Shown in pieces: positions 58,885-64,000 of a stretch of 64,000 nucleotides of DNA. Every line of letters begins with the position of its first letter. Within the stretch, counting starts at the first letter, position 1. The position numbers were made by a program, and so were the translations under genes. The notes under the pieces are model-generated. The model ran no database searches, was not told the DNA's origin, and worked only from the letters and a program-made list of their open reading frames with translations. The DNA is taken from the NCBI GenBank assembly GCA_900318245.1, contig ONJT01000001.1, forward strand, positions 62,001-126,000. The letters are read 5' to 3'. This DNA comes from an uncultured Bacteroidales bacterium. Lineage in GTDB: Bacteria; Bacteroidota; Bacteroidia; Bacteroidales; Paludibacteraceae.

Positions 58885-59017
58885 TCAATTAAAGAACAAA
58901 GGTGCTATGCAGCACCTATAAGTGTAATCGTTTATCAGGCTACTTATAAATTAATTTACAGATACTCTGCTAATCGCTTACCCTTACATCAGCTGGATGT
59001 AATTGTTCTTGAATTGA
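58885..59017 (-). ncRNA. Structured repeat element, copy E (reverse strand)
   Basis: Outer arms TCAATTAAAGAACAA (58885-58899) and TTGTTCTTGAATTGA (59003-59017) pair with one mismatch. Read on the minus strand: hairpin 1 ACATC-CAGCT-GATGT (58986-59000), core CTGTAAATTAATTTATAAGTAG (about 58941-58962), hairpin 2 GGTGCT-GCAT-AGCACC (58901-58916). Hairpin 2 again has different paired bases. Its 3' flank CTTTTTTGGTTACTTAGAAA continues to match copy A further (AATGTTTTCGATTGTTTT). Confidence 0.75.
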
Positions 59018-59084
59018 CAAAAAATGCCAAAAAATAGGGAAAATGTTTTTTAAAATTCGTAGCACCATATAATATAATAGGAAT

Positions 59085-60104
59085 ATGGATAAAGAGTTGA
59101 CAATACGTCCGGAAGGACAGGAGAAGCATGACGAGATTGTGATCTACCAATCCGAAGACGGACAGGTCAAGGTGGATGTGCTGTTCGAGAACGAGACGGT
59201 ATGGCTGACTCAGCAACAGATGAGTATGCTGTTTCAGAAAGATAGAACGGTGATAACGCGTCACATCAGTAATATTTTCTCTGAAGGTGAACTGGATGAA
59301 AAAAGCAATGTGCATTTTTTGCACTTTCCTTTTTCGGATAAACCAGTAAAGTTCTATAGCTTGGACGTGATTATTTCTGTGGGGTATCGCGTACACTCGC
59401 ATCAAGGTACGCAGTTCAGAATTTGGGCGACACAGCGATTGCGGGACTATATCATCAAAGGTGTGGCATTGAATGATGAGCGGTTTAAGCGTGGGAACTC
59501 GATGAACTACTTCAAGGACTTGTTGGAGCGCATCCGAGAGATTCGTTTGTCGGAGCGGGTATTTTACCAGCAGATAAAAGACATCTACAAGACGAGCATC
59601 GATTATGATCCGTCAGACGAGATGACGTTGCGTTTTTTCAAGGAAGTGCAGAACAAGTTGCTTTGGGCAGTGAGTGGTAAGACAGCAGCAGAGTTGGTGT
59701 ATTATCGTGCTAATGCCGCGTTGCCGCAGATGGGATTGACATCGACGGAGAAGCAGGGGAAAGTGCTGAAATCGGATATAGAGATTGGCAAGAATTACTT
59801 AACGGAAGAGGAAGTGGGGCTGTTAAAACTGATTGTAGAGCAATACCTGGCTTTTGCGGAGGCGCAAGCGATGGCACATGTGCCGATGTACATGGCAGAC
59901 TGGGTAGAGCGGCTGCGGATGGTGCTGACGATGAATCAGCGTTCGATATTGGAAGATGCGGGACGGATATCGCATGAGTTGGCAATGGAGAAGGCGAATG
60001 AGGAGTATCGGAAGTATCAGATGGTGCTGCGGGAAGAGGAGCATCTGGAGAGTCTGCAAGAGTTGGAGCAGGATCTGAAGGAGTTGCCGTTTGAGGAGAA
60101 ATAG
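59085..60104 (+). CDS. RhuM-family protein
   Basis: 339 residues. The RhuM pattern is clear: VWLTQQQMSMLFQKDRTVITRHISNIF near residues 44-70 (given in two parts: a helix-turn-helix-like stretch and its follow-up), then KFYSLDVIISVGYRV and RIWATQRLRDYIIKG near 105-126. RhuM proteins are widespread in pathogenicity islands and mobile elements, and their role is unclear. The ending EELPFEE resembles the C-terminus of the BRO/DinD-like protein. Stand-alone gene between copy E and the HD/GHKL gene. Confidence 0.88.
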   Translation: MDKELTIRPEGQEKHDEIVIYQSEDGQVKVDVLFENETVWLTQQQMSMLFQKDRTVITRHISNIFSEGELDEKSNVHFLHFPFSDKPVKFYSLDVIISVGYRVHSHQGTQFRIWATQRLRDYIIKGVALNDERFKRGNSMNYFKDLLERIREIRLSERVFYQQIKDIYKTSIDYDPSDEMTLRFFKEVQNKLLWAVSGKTAAELVYYRANAALPQMGLTSTEKQGKVLKSDIEIGKNYLTEEEVGLLKLIVEQYLAFAEAQAMAHVPMYMADWVERLRMVLTMNQRSILEDAGRISHELAMEKANEEYRKYQMVLREEEHLESLQELEQDLKELPFEEK

Positions 60105-60205
60105 ATAGTGAAGAGTATGTTGGATATTATCCGACGAAATGGACGAAGCGGGAGATAGTTATAGGAGATAGGATTTTTTTGATTAAAAAATTGTAGACCA
60201 TATAA

Positions 60206-63200
60206 ATGAGAGAGAGACTAATTGAAATATTAAAGAACAGGATCGACACTGATGATTGTGTCAGTGGTTGGCTGTTCAATGAGATGCAGTCAATTATCAG
60301 ACAGACGACGAATCACCTTAAGTATGTAACGCGGGTGATGCCAGAGTTTGATATACATGATGCATCACATAGCGAAGCTGTTCTTAAAATCATTGAGGGC
60401 TTAATAGGTACTTCTGCCAAGAAGTTACCATCGTTCGATATATTCTATATCATAGCATCCGCTTATCTACACGACTGCGGAATGGCTATATCGGATTATG
60501 AGATTAGGGTTCTGGAGTTGACAGAAGGGACGGACAAGAAATATGTGAACGAAGAGTCGTTTAAGAATGATGGGAAGCGTTGTTTTACCTATGCTCAGGC
60601 GGTAGAAGTTATACGAAAAAACAAGGATAAGATATATCAAGATTTCGAAGGAGAGATACAGAACTGGATGTTTGTTCCAGCGACAGAGAAGGAACTGATA
60701 CACTATTTAACTTCATTATTAGTAGAATATCAAGAATTCAGGAATCAAAACTATTCGACAATAAATAAATGTAAGGATTTCGCATCAACCAACCAATCAC
60801 TCCGTGTAGAATATATAAGGAGAACGCATCATAAACGAATAGCAGAGTACGTAAGAAGATGGGGTAAGACGCAGTTTGCAAAATTTCCCGTCAGTGATAT
60901 AGGTCAACGCATAGCTAATGATTTAGCAGCTATATGTGAAGCGCACGGAGAAAAACCAGAATATGTAGGAGGGTTAGGCACACAAGCTGAATATTGTGGA
61001 GATTATTCAGCAAACTTGCAATTTGCAGCGATGTTATTGCGCATCGGTGATATCGTTCATTTCGATTATGATAGAGCTCCGGTAGAGTTACGATCTTTGC
61101 ATCAATTTGAGTCGGAATACAGCTTTGGACAATGGAGGATTAAGTCGGGGGGAGTAAATCATCAGATATCCAAAGGTACAATATTCTTTAGAGCTTTCAT
61201 ATCCAAACCGGTGGATTACTACGCGTTGTATAACTATATAGATTGGATAGATAATGAATTACGTTTATTCAATCAATTGAGTGCGAAGTGGAATAAGGAT
61301 TATTGTATGCCCATATCGGAAAAGGTGGACCGGTCTAATGTGACGTACGATAAGACGATATTTACACCTGTATTGGGTTTGAAATTCACGTTAAATCAGA
61401 ATAGGATACTGGAATTGCTGAAAAGCGTAGGGTTATATAAGGACAAGGTAGCATGTATAAGGGAATTGTACCAAAATTCGCTTGATGCATGTAGGTGTCA
61501 AATAGCCAAGGACAATGCGAACGGAAAACAATCCAAGGGAGTGATAGAATTCGGTATAGGAGAAGATGAAGCAGGGAGATATATGTATTGCTTGGATAAT
61601 GGCAAAGGAATGTCCAAAGCGATTATTGAGAACTATTTGCTTAAAATAGGAAACTCGTATTATCAGTCGCAGGATTTTTATCAAAGCCAAGCTGAAACCG
61701 GTTTTCAGTTTGCACCCACGTCTCAATTCGGAATAGGAATACTATCCTGCTTTATCATAGGGGATAGAATAGAGATTGTGACGAAAGAGGAGGATGACGA
61801 ACATATAGCATGTTCGATAGATGGGGTGTGTGAATATTTCTATTATAAGAATCCCGCGAAGGAGGACCAAGAGCAAATACGAGATTCAGGAACTTTAGTT
61901 AAAGTGTACCTGAAAAAAGAATGCTATCAGGAACTCAATACGAAGGAGATAAAAAATATAGGTATTGTCTCTTACGATTTTCGAGGGCGGTTACAACGGT
62001 TCCGTCCTGACTTAGAAGAAGACTTTGTAAATTGGCAAAATAGCCTCTATAACATCATAGATAAGTATATAATGATGGTGCCTGAGCAAATAGAGGTGAG
62101 TGTGAGATGGAATAACGGTAAGAAGCAGCAACTTTATAGCAAGCCCTATATTTACGGTCCGGATGCATTGCAGATTCAGGATATGGATATTATAGACCAA
62201 CAGATAAATATGTTCGGGACAGTATGTGAGTATCCGTTACGAAATTTTATTGACCTTGTTGAATGCCGCATACTGGAGATATCACACGAGGGCATCCAAT
62301 ATAAGGCAATCATGAAATTACCCAAACCCGGATTGGAGAAGATAGGTTGCGATGTGATGAAACATATACCGGTTCATTATGCGAGCGGTATATGCGTAGA
62401 TGGAATAGCGGCAAATGGGAGTTTCGGATTATATTCGTTTACGGAGACTCTAACCCGTTACGGAATAATAAATTTCTATGGAGAGAATCGTCCCCAATTG
62501 AGTGTAGATCGAACCTCTATTATTAAGGAGATGGAGGAGACGTATGATTGGATAACAAAGGAGATAGTTCGGAAAGTGATGGATTGTGCCATCAGTACTG
62601 CGCATGAGCATATTCAGAAGTATGCCATTGCAAAGGGGAGTGAGTTGTACGATATGGTATGGGAATGTGTGTTCGGCAATTTCAGCTATTCATCCAGCAT
62701 ACTGATAGACGAACTATCCAAGAGTCAGTATAACAACATAGAATGGGATAATCTGTCGTCATTTGCCGGATTGGATATGACAATAGGTGAATTCATCACA
62801 AAGGACGAAATGACGATAAATAATTATGATTATCGAAAATTGGATCGTGTATCGCGGCTTATCCTATTAAATAAATTGTATAACGCATCGGAAATAGAAG
62901 TGAATGAGAAGACGGTTTGTATACGATCGCGTAAAAATTTCGAGGGGGATGTGCTCGGATATAATGTTGAGGATGAAATAGAAAGAGCAAAGTACTTTGC
63001 CAGAACGAGCAAGTATGGAAGCACATTTGCGGACTATGACATAATATCCGATTTGTATCCTATCATTCCGGATTATCTGTTCGATCTCATAGAGATGCAC
63101 GGAGGTTTAAAAATACGGAATGATCACTTTAAAAAAGTACAGAACTTTTCTAATGGTATATGTGCATTCTATGATCAGAATCCAACGGAAATAAATGAAG

Positions 63201-63637
63201 AGTTAGGAATGTATTTAGAGGAAAATGATGGATTCAGGCGGAAAGAGAAACATCTTCGTACATTCAAGACCAGACGAAGTTCCTTAGGATTTTTTGAGAT
63301 GAGATTGCCGAATGGGGAACATGCGGAAAACAGTAAATACCGATTGGCTATTACCGCATATATAGCCCCGCGCGAACTATTAAAAAATGAGAAAGCGGAA
63401 TTAGCGGAATGTAAAGAGAGTAATCCGCTTTATTACAAAGGAATCACGGAGGGATGGAGTCTGATAGTGACTGGAGAGCCGGACGACAAGATGAATACCT
63501 ATATCAAAGCGGGGAAGTGTACGAGGGAGGAACTGGTTCGATTCATTCCGGATGCGTTTTGGGAGAAATATAAAGAGCATATACATGTATTCCCGAATGG
63601 TAGGATGTTGAAGGAGTATTTGGAAGGCAAGGAATAG
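60206..63637 (+). CDS. HD-domain plus GHKL (Hsp90-like) ATPase
   Basis: 1143 residues. N-terminal HD-type metal site: H51, H55, H89 and D90 (IHDASH and LHDCG), as in HD-CE domains found with Hsp90-like proteins. Residues 400-560 hold a GHKL ATPase: ELYQNSLDA with N424 and D427, LDNGKGM with D464 to M469, and FGIGILSCF near 512. The remaining 550 residues are not recognised. The combination of an HD phosphohydrolase and an Hsp90-type switch occurs in conflict systems, where nucleotide sensing by the ATPase could control hydrolysis. A SIR2-like gene starts 15 bases after the stop. Confidence 0.82.
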   Translation: MRERLIEILKNRIDTDDCVSGWLFNEMQSIIRQTTNHLKYVTRVMPEFDIHDASHSEAVLKIIEGLIGTSAKKLPSFDIFYIIASAYLHDCGMAISDYEIRVLELTEGTDKKYVNEESFKNDGKRCFTYAQAVEVIRKNKDKIYQDFEGEIQNWMFVPATEKELIHYLTSLLVEYQEFRNQNYSTINKCKDFASTNQSLRVEYIRRTHHKRIAEYVRRWGKTQFAKFPVSDIGQRIANDLAAICEAHGEKPEYVGGLGTQAEYCGDYSANLQFAAMLLRIGDIVHFDYDRAPVELRSLHQFESEYSFGQWRIKSGGVNHQISKGTIFFRAFISKPVDYYALYNYIDWIDNELRLFNQLSAKWNKDYCMPISEKVDRSNVTYDKTIFTPVLGLKFTLNQNRILELLKSVGLYKDKVACIRELYQNSLDACRCQIAKDNANGKQSKGVIEFGIGEDEAGRYMYCLDNGKGMSKAIIENYLLKIGNSYYQSQDFYQSQAETGFQFAPTSQFGIGILSCFIIGDRIEIVTKEEDDEHIACSIDGVCEYFYYKNPAKEDQEQIRDSGTLVKVYLKKECYQELNTKEIKNIGIVSYDFRGRLQRFRPDLEEDFVNWQNSLYNIIDKYIMMVPEQIEVSVRWNNGKKQQLYSKPYIYGPDALQIQDMDIIDQQINMFGTVCEYPLRNFIDLVECRILEISHEGIQYKAIMKLPKPGLEKIGCDVMKHIPVHYASGICVDGIAANGSFGLYSFTETLTRYGIINFYGENRPQLSVDRTSIIKEMEETYDWITKEIVRKVMDCAISTAHEHIQKYAIAKGSELYDMVWECVFGNFSYSSSILIDELSKSQYNNIEWDNLSSFAGLDMTIGEFITKDEMTINNYDYRKLDRVSRLILLNKLYNASEIEVNEKTVCIRSRKNFEGDVLGYNVEDEIERAKYFARTSKYGSTFADYDIISDLYPIIPDYLFDLIEMHGGLKIRNDHFKKVQNFSNGICAFYDQNPTEINEELGMYLEENDGFRRKEKHLRTFKTRRSSLGFFEMRLPNGEHAENSKYRLAITAYIAPRELLKNEKAELAECKESNPLYYKGITEGWSLIVTGEPDDKMNTYIKAGKCTREELVRFIPDAFWEKYKEHIHVFPNGRMLKEYLEGKE

Positions 63638-63652
63638 GAGAACGGAATAAGA

Positions 63653-64000
63653 ATGACGATACGGGATTCACATATTATGGGAGGACGGCACTTGGTAATT
63701 CTGGGTGCAGGAGCGAGTATTGCATCTCATAGACGCAATGCGGAGGCAAATGGATTTTGCCTGCCTTCCATGAACGATTTACCGAAGGTAGTAGATATGT
63801 CGGATATATTGAGTCAACTGCCGGAAGAGATACTATGTGACAATTTCGAGGAGTTGTATGGCAATATATACGAATGGGATGCTAATTCAAGATTCTTAGA
63901 AGAGATTAATAATAGAATCTATAGATACTTTGCGGCATTAGAGTTGCCGATGGAACCCACGATATATGACTATCTGGTGATGTCGCTGCGCGATAAGGAT
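63653..64000 (+). CDS. SIR2-like protein, N-terminal part (continues beyond window)
   Basis: 116 residues from ATG 63653, open to the last base. HLVILGAGASIASHRR at residues 13-28 is the NAD-binding GAGAS loop of SIR2-like domains in defence proteins, such as those that deplete NAD during infection. It begins 15 bases after the HD/GHKL gene, so the two form one operon. The rest of the gene, including the catalytic Asn and His, is outside the window. Confidence 0.8.
   Translation, partial: MTIRDSHIMGGRHLVILGAGASIASHRRNAEANGFCLPSMNDLPKVVDMSDILSQLPEEILCDNFEELYGNIYEWDANSRFLEEINNRIYRYFAALELPMEPTIYDYLVMSLRDKD

Noticed and set aside
1..64000. tRNA or rRNA genes
   Set aside because: No cloverleaf arms with a conserved T-loop and no rRNA signature noticed on either strand in a reading by eye.

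Overview
The window looks like a chromosomal accessory region of a member of the order Bacteroidales. Promoters repeatedly show the Bacteroidetes form (a -33 TTTG-like box, a 20-base spacer, a -7 TAnnTTTG box), Shine-Dalgarno sequences are scarce, and the gene families (FkbH/ACP pairs, DUF5675, Hachiman, RhuM and BRO proteins, phosphonate-decorated surface glycan genes) fit that group. The species cannot be read from the sequence.

Layout. 0-3.2 kb: end of a surface-glycan operon (FkbH-like protein, acyl carrier protein, MBOAT acyltransferase, SGNH-like partner). 3.4-8.3 kb: AT-rich cassette with a KAP-type P-loop NTPase and membrane proteins, between two near-identical terminators and using two near-identical promoters; one membrane gene is split by an in-frame TGA. 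8.3-15.9 kb: small genes of phage or mobile-element character (HNH nuclease, a replication-initiator-like gene with four iteron-like repeats inside it, DUF5675, a lipoprotein, three related small proteins) and a probable toxin-antitoxin-SecB-chaperone operon. 16.0-19.2 kb: orphan membrane protein, then a reverse-strand MBL hydrolase and HNH pair. 19.4-32.2 kb: glycan operon that makes and probably activates 2-aminoethylphosphonate and carries an O-acyltransferase, sugar aminotransferase, acetyltransferase, a second FkbH/ACP pair and glycosyltransferases. 32.3-36.7 kb: Hachiman defence locus (HamA, HamB) with two small companions. 36.8-44.3 kb: second glycan block (GT4, two FemAB-like proteins joined at a 12-G tract, DUF354 protein, DUF4143 ATPase, nucleotide-sugar dehydrogenase).

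45.0-55.8 kb holds the most unusual region: an M42 aminopeptidase, a 36-residue Cys-containing peptide, a radical SAM/SPASM maturase, a SNF2 helicase, a large adenosine-deaminase-like protein resembling RdrB of RADAR, and a small possibly HIRAN-like protein, followed by a 1.7-kb segment bounded by a perfect 26-bp inverted repeat. That segment holds a methyltransferase and a convergent GNAT-membrane protein, and a tyrosine recombinase lies just outside it. The arrangement suggests an undescribed defence or peptide-signalling system with a DNA-inversion switch. 55.9-64.0 kb continues as a defence island: zinc-ribbon plus DUF4145-like pair, BRO/DinD-like, RhuM, and an HD plus GHKL ATPase followed by a SIR2-like gene cut by the window edge.

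Four copies of a structured non-coding element (outer stem, two hairpins, conserved AT-rich core), with compensating changes in every stem, and a fifth larger relative occur in both orientations between accessory genes. They are not explained by any family I can name.
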